Origin: Plasmopara viticola
Lineage: Eukaryota; Oomycota; Peronosporomycetes; Peronosporales; Peronosporaceae
Assembly (NCBI GenBank): GCA_001695595.3
Contig: MBPM02000011.1
Coordinates: 930,001-994,000 of the forward strand
DNA: 64,000 nt
Reading direction: 5' to 3'
The notes below the pieces were generated by a model. The model saw nothing but the letters and a program-made list of their open reading frames with translations. It had not been told where the DNA came from and ran no database searches. This document shows, in pieces, positions 26,156 through 36,510 of this stretch (positions are counted from its first letter, which is position 1; every line of letters starts with the position of its first letter). A program made the position numbers and the translations under genes.

Positions 26156-27180
26156 AAATTTAGAGCCTCTAACACTTAATTTTGGTAGAATTCATTATCA
26201 AGTATTACTTGGATGCGTAAGTGACGCACTTTTGTACTCGGCAATTGTAGCCCACTTTAGTGTCTTCGTTTACTATGATCTGTATAACACAAGCATGATA
26301 TGGATTTCTTATTTTCTTCATTATTAGCTCATCCACGACTTAGCAGAAATCGTCAATGTTCAAAAAGGATTCCGCTATTTCACAGAAGTATATGTGAATA
26401 CAGTAGCTGCTCAACCCTGAAACAAACATCAGATCAAAAAACTACAAGCAAGGCACAATAGTGCTTGCAAGTACACGACAATCCGACATTTTTTTAATTT
26501 ACATTGTTTCTTGCATAAAAGTGTGCTTTGATTAGTAGGCATTTCAGGCCTACAATTCATACCGTCCGCTCAGGCTGGGTTGTTTCGAAGCCGTATATAC
26601 TACATTTTAGCCAATCGGTGCTGGTTGCTAACAGGTTGATGTTGTAATTTCTAGGGTCAAAGTCATCATGACAAAGTGCTACCAATTGTGACAAGTTTTC
26701 AAATGCAAGTACTTAATGCAAGATGTTGAAAAATCTTTTTGGCTTTCGGGAGTTAAGACAAACGCAATGTGTTGGGATATCAAGACATCAAATTATGAAA
26801 TTTTACGGCTAAGGGCAGACCAAGAAGCCTTAATGCAACAGTCTAATCCTGACGAGTGTTCGAACCGGTGCTTTGGAATTAAGTTTTGTGCCGTTTAAAT
26901 CAAACGACTGGTGATCCGTCGGGTGTGAACCAAGGCGGACGAACACTTTAAAGGCCCGACATGGCCAATTGGTGCTGACTCTGAAGCAGTTGTTCTACAA
27001 CAGCAAGAGATTTGAGCTTTCAGTCACAGCAAAGCGACAAGAGATATTCTGTGAAATGGGATGCCAGCAAGTGTAGCTCAATAAGGCCGCAGCAGGCCTG
27101 ATCAAGAAGTGAGGTTGGTGTTAGAATCTGAGATACTTAAGAGTTGATGCAGCTGGTGAACCCGGATCGAGTGCACAATC
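26156..27180 (-). repeat. Old repeat family, inverted copy M, left part
   Basis: From about 26790 the sequence is the reverse complement of 37430-37870. Matching marks include the gtgccgtttaaatcaaac and ccaaggcggacgaacac segments. The Copia element splits this copy at 27180/31623. The 60-codon frame at 26716-26898 (plus), with the DECSNRCF segment, belongs to this family and is not assigned. Positions 26156-26700 hold nothing I can name. Confidence 0.6.
27176..27180. repeat. Target-site duplication of the Copia element (left)
   Basis: The 5-bp sequence caatc, repeated exactly at 31623-31627 right after the 3' LTR. The pre-insertion sequence survives as gattg at 37510-37514 in an inverted paralogue of the flank. 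Confidence 0.9.
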
Positions 27181-27326
27181 TGTTAAAATTACCCTGCTGA
27201 ATGCATGTTAAACAGGTGGATGGCCTCACAGTATTTACAAGTACATCAAAGTTAGTAATTACATATTTTAGCCGTTTATTGGTCAAGATAAATAGATTCA
27301 CTTCGGTTTTTGCCATCTTCTCAACA
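27181..27326 (+). repeat. 5' LTR of the Copia element
   Basis: 146 bp, tgtta...caaca. It is shorter than most Copia LTRs. It ends in the segment ttcggtttttgccatc shared with the 3' copy; most LTR differences lie in the first 100 bp. Confidence 0.93.
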
Positions 27327-27374
27327 TTTTGACAGCCGTAAATAACAGCCTCGCTTCACCACACCTTTACCGAC

Positions 27375-28100
27375 ATGACTACCAAGCGCACCGAAGTCCT
27401 CCTAGGAGTTGGTAACTACTACCATTGGGAATTCAACATGAGGGCGGCCCTCGCAAGAAAAGAGATTCTGGGGCACATTATGGGAGCCAAGACGAGAACG
27501 AAATAATGGAGACGTGGCTCGTGAATGACGCCAAGACATTGGGTAAAATTGCCCAAGGCGTCGAGATTCAATACCAGACCAAGATTCGGTCTGCTACTCG
27601 TGCCTTGAAGGGATGTGGAGCACTTAGCGATTTCTACACCTGTTCCACCCTACACAACCATGTCACGATGACACAGTGTCTTCATGAGTTTAAGATGGAG
27701 AGTGGCACTCGCATGGTGGAACATCTGGACGCTTTCGATGAGCTGGTCGTGGGACTCCAGATGACGGGAGAGCCGGTGGATGAATCAAGACAGCTAGTGG
27801 TGCTTCTGAGCAGCTTGCCGGCGAAATATGAGATAATGTCTTCTATCGTGGAGAACGCCAAGGACATCACTCTGATCGAAGTCAAGGAGAGGCTGTTAAA
27901 GAAGTCAGACAGACTACGGAAGAAGGAAGCAAGTAAGAAAGCGTTTCAAACCACAGACAATGAAGGATGGATCAAGGGGAGACGAGGAAGTGGCCGCAAG
28001 AGTTACGCGCCACGCAAGGGCGGCGATTTTAGGGGGGAATGTTTCAATTGTGACCATACTGGTCATATGAAATAAGACTACCCAGCTGCTGAAAACCGTT
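27375..28100 (+). pseudogene. Copia gag region
   Basis: The ATG at 27375 opens a frame with LLGVGNYYHWEFNMRAALAR, the usual start of plant-pathogen Copia gag. A frameshift or stop near 27495 moves the reading to the frame at 27425-28075. This continues with ETWLVNDAKTLGKIAQGVE, HLDAFDELVVGLQ and LLSSLPAKYE. The zinc knuckle begins CFNCDHTGHMK, but a stop follows and the last Cys is lost. Gag normally packages the RNA in cytoplasmic particles; this copy cannot make a complete one. Confidence 0.85.
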
Positions 28101-29450
28101 CCAGAAACCGTTCTAGCGGTAATGATGCAGTGTTTGCTGTGGGGGATGAGCAATTAGTAAGCTGGCTGATCGACAGTGGTGCGACGTCACACATGCCCCT
28201 CACAGAAGTGACTTGATCGACTTCAAGCAACTTAAAGCCGGCGTCAAAGTAACAATTGCAGACGGCAGGAAGTTGCGCGTCGAAGGAGCTGGAACGGAGA
28301 GCTTATCGGCTTAGATGGAAGACACATATCGATGATGGAAGTGCTGCTTATCCCTAGACTTGACAGACGTCTACTGTCGGTGGGAAAGCTTGCCGAACGT
28401 GGACTAAGTGTGAAGTTTCAGCGTGCTTCGTGCATCATTTGGGACAAGAACGAAGCTTTGGCAACTGGGTCAAGAAATAGTTAACCCTATGGATTGTCAG
28501 CAAGAGGAGGCACGATCGGTGCAATACTCGGGAGCTGATAGTCAGTGGGAATTATGGCATGCTCGTATGGGACATCCAAGCGAGGACGTTTCAGTGAAGA
28601 CTATGCGATCCACAGAAGGTATTCCTGCGATAAAACAAGGTATTAAGACCCTGTGTGGTGGATGCATGGAGGGCAAGCAGACGATCGAAGCCTTTCTAGG
28701 ATGCTCCATGACAAAGATATCACATGTAATGGAATTTTAGTTCACACAGACGTGATGGGACATGAAGACACTTTCGAATGGAGGTGCTAAATACATTTTG
28801 ACTTTTGTCGATGATTATTCACGATATGTGGTGGCTTACTTTCTGGCAAAGAAGAGTGAAGTTGCCAGCAAGATCAAGATGCTCATAGCACTGCATGAGA
28901 ATCCATGGGGAACCCGTATCAAGTGCCTGCGTTCGGACAACGGAACGGAGTTTGACAACGAGACAGGTATGTGTTTCTGTCAACGGAATGGCATCATACA
29001 TCAGCGTTCAGTACCATACAGTCCCCAACAAAACGGAATTGTAGAATGAATGAACCGCACGATAAGGCCCGGAGCATGCTACACTACAAGTGTGTTTTGA
29101 CATGTTGGTGGGCAGAGGCAATAAGCACCGCGTTGTACCGGGTCAATCGCTCTCCTAATACAATGCACTTAAGCACTTAAACAATACCTCGTATGAACTG
29201 GGATTTAAGATGAAGCCTCGGATGGATCATCTCAGGGTGGTTGGGTCTCATGGATATGCTCACGTTGATCAAGTGAAGAGGACGAAGCTCGAAGCCAAAA
29301 GCTTTAAGTGCATGTTCCTTGGTTATGCCGAAGACACCAAGGGATACCGAGTTTACGATTTAGAGAAAGACAAGTCATCATTATTTCGGTCGGTGAAGCT
29401 GGTCGAGCGTGAAGTGGGCGGCATTTAAGAGACGCACCCGCCCAAACAAA
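28100..29450 (+). pseudogene. Copia protease and integrase region
   Basis: Protease: LIDSGATSHM at about 28166-28195, where DSG is the active-site triad. GAG-pre-integrase: LWHARMGHPSEDV near 28550. Integrase core: FVDDYSRYVVAYF near 28805 with the first acidic residue, then RSDNGTEFDN near 28930 with the second, and PYSPQQNGIVE near 29015 with the third. The frame is broken after IVE (tga at 29047) and again near 29180. Integrase would insert the cDNA into the nuclear genome. Confidence 0.88.
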
Positions 29451-29454
29451 TAAA

Positions 29455-31430
29455 GTGATACACATAACCAAAAACAACGATAAATGTGCAGTGTCCGGGC
29501 CGACAGAACACCAACATGATCAAGATAAACCTATGGAGTGTAAAGAAGAAGATGAAATTTCAGGTGCTCCAATGAATGAGGAGGAGTCCGACACGAATGA
29601 GTCAAGGGTCGAGATGCTTCGATTGCCGACCTCAGTACACTCTGAACTAACAGAGTACAGAACTCCTACACTGGATGCACAGGATAATCGATTGATATTT
29701 CGACTGCAAGCGGAACATTCAAGGCGTACACATGAACTAATGTTGTTTTTGGAGAACGGATCAGATGCCGATGTAAGTCTGGAAGGAAACGAAGCACCAC
29801 CATCTCCAAAGCCGGCAAGGATTAATGAAGACGGCCTTATAGCTGAAGCGATTCTCGCTAACGCTGTAGGTGTGTAAGAATTAGACTTGCCTACCACGTA
29901 TGCGCAGGCAATGTCTTGTGACGAGGCAGAACAGTGGCGACAAGCGATGGACGCCGAATTACAGTCGCAACACCAAAACAAAACATGGCCACTCGTTCCA
30001 CGAGAATCAATTGGACGTACGATTGGATGCCGCTGGGTCTTGCTAAGAGGCGTGACCAGAATGTATATGTTGTGCGCTGCAAAGCACGATTGGTGGCTAA
30101 AGATTTTAAGTAGAAATACGGGGTGAATTTCTTCGAGACTTACTCTCCAGTGCCAACATGAACTGAATTCAAGTTGTGCTCGCAGTGTGTGCGGTATTTG
30201 GCTACGAAATGGAGCAGCTGGACGGCGACACTGCCTTTATCAACAGTGTGCTGTCGGATCGTGTTCACATGGAAGCTCCGATTGGTGTTAAGGGAGCTTA
30301 AGGATTTGCGTCACGCTGAACAAAGCTATATATAGACTCAATCAAGCTGCAAGCGCTTGGAACAAGACGATCGACTACGTCTTCAAGAAGAACGATTTTA
30401 AAAGTTGTGGAGCGGATCAATGCGTCTATGTGAAGAAAGTGAAATAAGGTTTTATGGACGGAAGCCTTTATGTCGATGATATAATCACTACAGCCAAAAC
30501 GAGCGACGAGATTTAAAAGGTCAAGGGAATGCTAAAGTTGTTTTCAAAATAAAGGATCTCGGTATGGCAAAGTTCATCTTGGGCATGGAGATCGACCACG
30601 ACATGACAGCTTCCACACTATTGATCAAACAAACACGCTACATTAGCGACGTGGCTGAGCAATTTGAACAGAGAAACGCCAAGAACGTCGACAGTTCGTG
30701 TACGTCCGGTCTCAAGCTGTCAACATCACAGTCACCAAGTACAGAAGCTGAGTGTTTAGAGATGCGGTCAAGACCATACCGCTCACTAATTGGATGTCTG
30801 CTATATGTTACAACCTTCACTCGGCCGGACATCGCATACATCGTGACACAACTGTCTCGATTTCTCGAGAATCCGCGGTTACCACATTGGAACGCTGCAA
30901 TTTTTGTATTGCGCTTCTTGAACTCGACACGTCATCATGGGATCGTTTACCAATGAGAGATTGGACGGATGATTTTTGAAGCTTTTTCGGATGCTGACTG
31001 GGGTAGCAACACTGATGACAGACGGTCTCTCTCAGGTGTGCTGATCAACATTGGAAAAGCTCCGGTTGTGTACAAGTCCGAGTATCAGAGAACCGTCGCA
31101 CTAATTTCGCAGAAGCGGAGTATATGGCGCTAAGCTCGTGCACACAAGAAGTACTTTGGACGCGGGCAATGCTCAAGGACATAGGTCAAGAACAAGTGGG
31201 AGGCCCGCAAATATGAGAAGACAATCAAGGTGCGATAGCTTTGGCAAACAACGCGGGCTACCACGCACGTACAAAGCACGTGGACATCAGACATCACTTA
31301 ATTCGTGAGAAGGTTCAGCATGGATTACTCAAGATTGGCTACATTAGTGCGAAGTGTCAGCTTGCAGATATGCTAACCAAGGCGCTTGGAACCAAGATGC
31401 TGAATAACTGCGCGAAGCCTCCAGAATGAA
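29455..31430 (+). pseudogene. Copia reverse transcriptase and RNase H region
   Basis: An acidic linker frame (29455-29877) is followed by WRQAMDAELQSQHQNKTW near 29935, the start of the reverse transcriptase. The catalytic YVDDI block lies near 30470. The frame at 30564-30956 holds FILGMEID and YRSLIGCLLYVTTFTRPDIA. RNase H pieces run to ADWGSN near 30992 and HARTKHVDIRHHLIRE near 31262-31310. There are at least six stops or frame changes between these blocks, including stops inside the reverse transcriptase. Confidence 0.88.
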
Positions 31431-31476
31431 GATCAAGTCAGCAACAAAGGACACACAAATTTGCGGTGAGTGGGAG

Positions 31477-31622
31477 TGTTAGAATTACACCTCTGATTGC
31501 ATATTGAACAGGTGGATGGTGTCACAGTATTTACAAGTACGTCACAGTTTGTAATTATATATGGTAGCCGTTCATTGGTCAAGATAAATATATTCACTTC
31601 GGTTTTTGCCATCTTCTCAACA
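31477..31622 (+). repeat. 3' LTR of the Copia element
   Basis: 146 bp, tgtta...caaca. It is followed directly by the caatc target duplication at 31623-31627. Confidence 0.93.
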
Positions 31623-31627
31623 CAATC

Positions 31628-32779
31628 ACTTATTCACTTTTCGGAATAGGCAAGCGTGCGACTAATTTCTCTTTGCCTTGTGATCAGAAGCCTGCGCCAA
31701 ATAAACAATGGTATTGTGCATTTTTAGTACAATTAATACAGACGATTATTACCGCGAAAAGTCAGTCGAAAATTAATGCGCCTAAGACTGCTTTGACATT
31801 GTATCTCGCGAGTCTCAACAACCACTTGAAGTCTCGCTGATTGACTTGGACGAAATTGAATAGCTGCTTATGTTCACGTGAGCAGCAGCAAGAAATCTTC
31901 ATAAGGCATTATGCATGACGTCCGCTGACTTTCAACGTTTTTTGGGAGTCATCGCGCTTTTAATATAACTTGCAGGATGCGCTGATTCTTAGCTGTAGCG
32001 TTTCGCTTCACATACTATCCAAGCTCAGCTTGAGCTCTTTCGCGTAGCATGTGACTCGTCCGATGGTTGGGAAAGACGATTAATTGAGGTGTTTGAAGGG
32101 GAAGGCATGACGAAGTCCACAGTACAGCATCGTTAAAGAGTTGGGTACCAAACGATTTCATAGATCCGCGCGCTTCTTGTCTATTTCAACAGCTTGAGCT
32201 GTTTCACACAATCCGAAATTATAATAAGCTGTGGATACTTCTCTACTTACTGGCCTTCATTGGAGCAATAATTATGTGTGATTTTTCCATACTGCCTAAA
32301 AACTTAAATGAGTAAATATTAGTTTCTTGGGTCTATTCTACTGTAACTAAGAGCTCATGGTTTTAACAAGTCTTCTATCATCTTTGCTTCTGATTTTTGG
32401 ATGCAGCATCTTCTTACTATTGCCTGTGCTAAATTATTATCGCAATAGCAACACATTGCAGGCGTTGTGTTTACTTCGGTGATGCGATCATTCTTTGGTT
32501 GAAAACCGAGAAGTTAAATATCTACTGAGCTTCGCATTAGAGAAAAAGAAATTTATGGTCAAGCTGACGTAGTAGAGTGTAGCCTGGTATGTCACCACGC
32601 CATGTGGTCGGTTGTTGAGGGCTATTCAGTAATTCGTGACTCCAATGAGCAGAAGTAAATGGCACATAGCGCTATGCATATAGTATGAAGTAGCTAGGTC
32701 CACAGAGTCAAGAGTAGCTACCGCTACAATGAAGTCTCAGATGTAGACCTGAATCTGAGTTATATAAGCAGAGATTTGT
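31628..32779 (-). repeat. Old repeat family, inverted copy M, right part
   Basis: It continues the copy interrupted by Copia. 31628-31730 matches the reverse complement of 37440-37510, and 31760-31890 that of 37255-37385. In the minus reading of the latter, a NEIAQLL-type segment is shared by copies M and P2. Beyond about 32000 I see nothing assignable. Confidence 0.55.
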
Positions 32780-34954
32780 TTGCCCACCAATTCTTTCTTT
32801 CGGTCAGTAAGATCAGTACGGATAAAGACCTCGATTATATGTTTCCATTTTCCGATTTTTCGTCTCGACCGGAAGCATATAATCTGTTTACGATCTCAAA
32901 AACACAAGCTTCATAGAGAGCGGCAACCTAAGACAGCACCCATATCTACATCTTCATATGAAGCTTTATTACTTCGTGTGACATTTTAGACACAAACTCC
33001 GTAAAACCCTTTGCAATATCCGCTTTTTCTACCCGTCGAAAAACAAGGATAAACTTGTACTAAAATTTTGACGATGCAGTTTTGCGCAAGATCAAAGTTT
33101 ACCGACATAGCGGTACAACTTTTTATCAGAGGTTTCTAATAGCAATGAATAGTGGCTTCCAATTGCTATCACCAAATGTCGATTTTGTAAATTAATGATA
33201 AAGTACGTGGCGCTCTACACACAGACTCTGCCTTCCGAACTCATAGTTATCTTTCTTCATATGCATGCCTTTAAACGCTGACTAGCTGATTATGCATCGA
33301 CTGCCCATAATAAGATCAAGAAATTTGAAAAAGGTCGATTTGCATACTATTTTACTGCGATCATAAATATGCAATAAACTTTATGCGTTGCCGAACTCGA
33401 ACATCTGAGCACAAATCTTGTTGTATACGCTCCGTCATTATTTTTTAGCCCACACAAAACGCCATCACTTTTAAATCCGACTTTTCATAGCTTTGGTGCT
33501 CAACTTTTATAGTAGTTGCGAAAATCACGTGAGCCTTTGCCCTCCCACCCAAAGCCTCAAGCTATCCTGTAGCGCCAGGTTTAATTCCGGCTCCGCACCA
33601 TCATGATCGAACGGTCTTCAAAGTTTGGGAAATTTTGTAATGGCTGACGGTTTGTAGAGCTTCGGCCATTAATGGCTGCCTTTATTGACTTGCCTCCGCA
33701 CTTGTCAGCGATTTTCTGTGCCAAAAAACCCTAACGGAAAAATGAAGAGTGACCCATCCTTATGATAGGCCGAACAGAGCAACAATACCTGATAAATTCC
33801 ACCTTGGCTTTGTCGCACTACTCATCTGCCGTGATCTTCGAGTCGTTATTGCCTATCACTAAAGCAATTTAGTCCACATATCCTTCGTTGTCGGCAATGT
33901 CTTATAAATACAAATTTTCTGTCAACATATCTTTTTAACTTGTTAGAATTGCGCCTAAGCGACAGTTGTACATCATGAAAGCTGACGGCCCAAAAAGACT
34001 TTCCTCCTCACTATCTATATATATATATACTAAGCTACCTCTTTCACCTTAATTTGCAATAAGTCGGTTGAGCTTTATTAGTCGGACAAAAAAATGCTTT
34101 CATACGCACTGAGGGATAAATCACTCGAATGATTATCGACAAACACGATGATTTCAATAAAAATTAATGTTTAGCGGGTATCACGCATATTATCTTGTTA
34201 GGAATTTTTCACAACTGTTGCTTAGTGTGCTCGGAGTGGGCAATCTTCATCTTTACATGCGTTTCAAATTGTTATAGGAGCTTCATCGCACCCAATCAGC
34301 TTACAATTGGCTTCTTAAGTGGAGGCTGTTTGATAATAAAACGAGTAAATTGCAAATCAGCTTGATGTGCCGCAAGTGTCAATGAAGAACCGACTCTGAG
34401 CCACAACCATTATTGTTATATGATCGCAATTATCCTTCTTGAGGTGGCCTTCATCTTTTACGATATCTTGTATTAAGCCACGGTCATTGCCGCTCACTTC
34501 ACAACGACTAAGACTATTTTCAAAGAGTAAATTCAGTAGATAGCCGATCTCGAAATTGGTGAATCTGCGGCAAGTTGCCTTTGTTTTTCTGTACTGGATT
34601 ATTTGTGGTAATAAATGCGGACTGCAAAAATTTAATCGTGTCTTTTCTTGCCTGGACTTTAAGCTTGGGAAATATGTATTCGAAATTTCTGGCTAATTTC
34701 GTCCAAGCGCTTTCTTAAAATTTTTGTACTGTTGCTTTCTAAGAGCAAACAAAGATTGCTGCAAAGCGATGGGGCAACTGGTAAAAAAGTAGCGATGATC
34801 GCTAATATTAATGCATGATATCCATTCTATATTGCTTCCGAGGTTTTGTAATCGTAAAGCAGCATAGCGAAATTATTTGTGCACACCTCGCCTTCATCGA
34901 TTGAGCTAGGTCTTTCTTCCGGCTTTGGCCCCTTTTGATCACACAGAAGAGCCA
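32780..34954. repeat. Old repeat family, copy P2, left part
   Basis: Matches 16256-17486 in the same order. The segment gagagcggcaacc near 32915 equals that near 16294. It ends at the MULE-like insertion (9-bp target duplication from 34955). A TA dinucleotide run lies at about 34014-34029. Reading frames on the minus strand are broken; see the rejected NB-ARC resemblance. Confidence 0.55.
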
Positions 34955-34963
34955 TTTAACGAA

Positions 34964-35153
34964 GGGAACCGTTAAACTGCCGGTACCCTTTTGGCAAACT
35001 GCCTGTACCCCTAAATTTTAGCCAATGAGATTAAACTAAATGCACTAACGGAAGCAGTTTATTTCTGTTAATGAACACAGTGTTTTTTCAACCAATAAAA
35101 GAGAAAGCAATACCTATCCGGTGCCCCTTTTTCGTAAACTGCCGGTACTCCTT
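34964..35153 (+). repeat. Left terminal inverted repeat of the MULE-like element
   Basis: About 190 bp, from gggaaccgttaaact to about taaactgccggtactcc. It also shows what the right arm looked like before the SINE-like copy entered it. Confidence 0.8.
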
Positions 35154-35733
35154 GTTTTTTTAAGAAATAACTCCTGTTCACCTCTTTCTAATATCACCCT
35201 ATTCAACATTACTCTTCTCAAAACCACTCTTCTCGCGCTCTTCTTCTCGCAATGAACACTATGCAACCCCCTAGATAGCTCTCGTACAGCACTCAGGAAG
35301 AGGCATAGTCGGCGGTTCTCATGCACGCGCGCGCCCAAGGTTATGAGCTTTGTGTTTGCTATTTATATCTGGTTCAATCCGTTCCGATCGTTCGATTAAA
35401 ATAGGTTACACTAAATGTCTACTTGACGCACCCGTAAGGACTGTAATAAAGTTGGCCACTGAGACCTCGGAGCCGCGATAATCGACCTCGGCGTTTTTTA
35501 CATAGCTGCGTTGGATACCAAATCGAATCAGCAGGTGCATTCAAAGCGAACGTGGTGCAGGATAAACACATACAGATTACTTTTTTGGCTTCGACTGTTA
35601 AACACTTGTCCAGAAAGCAATTGGGAGGATTGCACGGCATTTGGTCGGCCAGCATCAAGATAATCTACAACAGTAGCGTCGCAATGTCAATAAGCAAGGT
35701 ATGACAAACTGTCTTTACCACTGTCTTATCTGG

Positions 35734-36018
35734 CTATCTGGGATCCCAAGACGCTTGACTGAGTGGTAGTGATAACGCACTCGCAATGAGTCTGTAATTA
35801 CTCCAAAAGCGAGACGTGTCGACGTACAGCAATTGACGCACATTATTAAACAAGGCATGGAGCCATACTATAGATGCCTTGCTCACAATCACCGCCCCAT
35901 TGTTCATGTGACAATGGTATTCCTCTCTGCAAGCGCAACTCACAATCAGTAGTAGCAACACCCAGAAAGACGACGTAAAGGAAGGCGCATTTCGATACTT
36001 GTTCAGTGCTGCTTTCAT
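35734..36018 (-). CDS. Hypothetical secreted protein inside the MULE-like element
   Basis: A 94-residue frame. Residues 1-31 look like a signal peptide: a basic start MKAALNKYR, the hydrophobic core FWVLLLLIVSCAC, then a likely cleavage near residue 30. The mature part is about 64 residues and includes EEYHCHMNNG. There is no RXLR motif. A second minus-strand frame, 35419-35658, lies downstream and could be a further exon or a broken continuation. It starts about 60 bp inside the right inverted repeat, which could supply a promoter. It may be a captured host gene fragment (Pack-MULE type), but I recognise no homologue. Confidence 0.3.
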   Translation of the reverse strand: MKAALNKYRNAPSFTSSFWVLLLLIVSCACREEYHCHMNNGAVIVSKASIVWLHALFNNVRQLLYVDTSRFWSNYRLIASALSLPLSQASWDPR

Positions 36019-36181
36019 TGACAGAAAAATATTGCTCTCATTGACGGAATTGCTCCTTTTGTCATCGGCTCAAAACAGGGGGAACCGGCAGTTCACGAAA
36101 GAGGGGTACCAAATGGGTATTGCTTTCTCTTTTTATTGGTTGAAAAACACTGTGTTCATTAACAGAGATAAATTGCTCCTG

Positions 36182-36510
36182 CTTCGGAAAAGGTTGGGGT
36201 TACGCCCTTCTTCCAAGCGCGGGGGCTAAATGCTCGCGCGCTTCGGGCAGGCGCTCTCGGGCATCTGCAGGTCTCTAACGAGTCTCACCCTCGACGCGAC
36301 GGTCTCCAGCACCGGGCGCCACCTGGGCGCTTACCAATTCAGAGCTAAACAATATAATGGAAGACCCTCACGACCTCGGTGCTGGCTGCACTGCCCGCCG
36401 AACGAGACCCGACGTATGCGAACACCACTCTATACCGTGGACTAGCCAGACTGAGCCTAGCACGTGCATAACTTGGCAGTGCGATAACGTAATACATTAC
36501 ATAACATTAC
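36182..36510 (+). mobile_element. SINE-like retroposon, copy 3, inside the MULE-like right arm
   Basis: Plus orientation. It starts ttcggaaaaggttgggg and ends with a degenerate tail, aatacattacataacatt. Target duplication aaattgctcc at 36170-36179 and aaactgctcc at 36511-36520, one mismatch. It interrupts the right inverted repeat of the MULE; the uninterrupted left arm shows the target (ggaagcagtttatttctg on the arm's strand). It is therefore younger than the MULE insertion. Confidence 0.8.

Larger units (their letters stand above)
27181..31622 (+). mobile_element. Ty1/Copia LTR retrotransposon, complete in extent but decayed
   Basis: A 4442-bp element bounded by two 146-bp LTRs (27181-27326, 31477-31622), both starting tgtta and ending caaca, flanked by a caatc duplication. 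The coding order is gag, protease, integrase, reverse transcriptase, RNase H, which defines Copia. All domains are present but stops and frameshifts break the polyprotein at many points. By hand count about 17 of 146 LTR positions differ, so the insertion is not recent. It lies in a copy of the old repeat family, whose unoccupied counterpart is near 37.5 kb. A purine-rich tract gcggtgagtgggag precedes the 3' LTR. The sequence after the 5' LTR (ttttgacagccg) does not resemble the usual initiator-Met primer site. Confidence 0.95.

Noticed and set aside
33640..33900. Minus-strand reading resembling NB-ARC motifs (DIADN, GNNDSKIT, AQKIADKCGG)
   Set aside because: The spacing to the GLPL-like block is short, there are several stops, no P-loop is found upstream, and the paralogous stretch near 16.45-16.60 kb does not keep the motifs.
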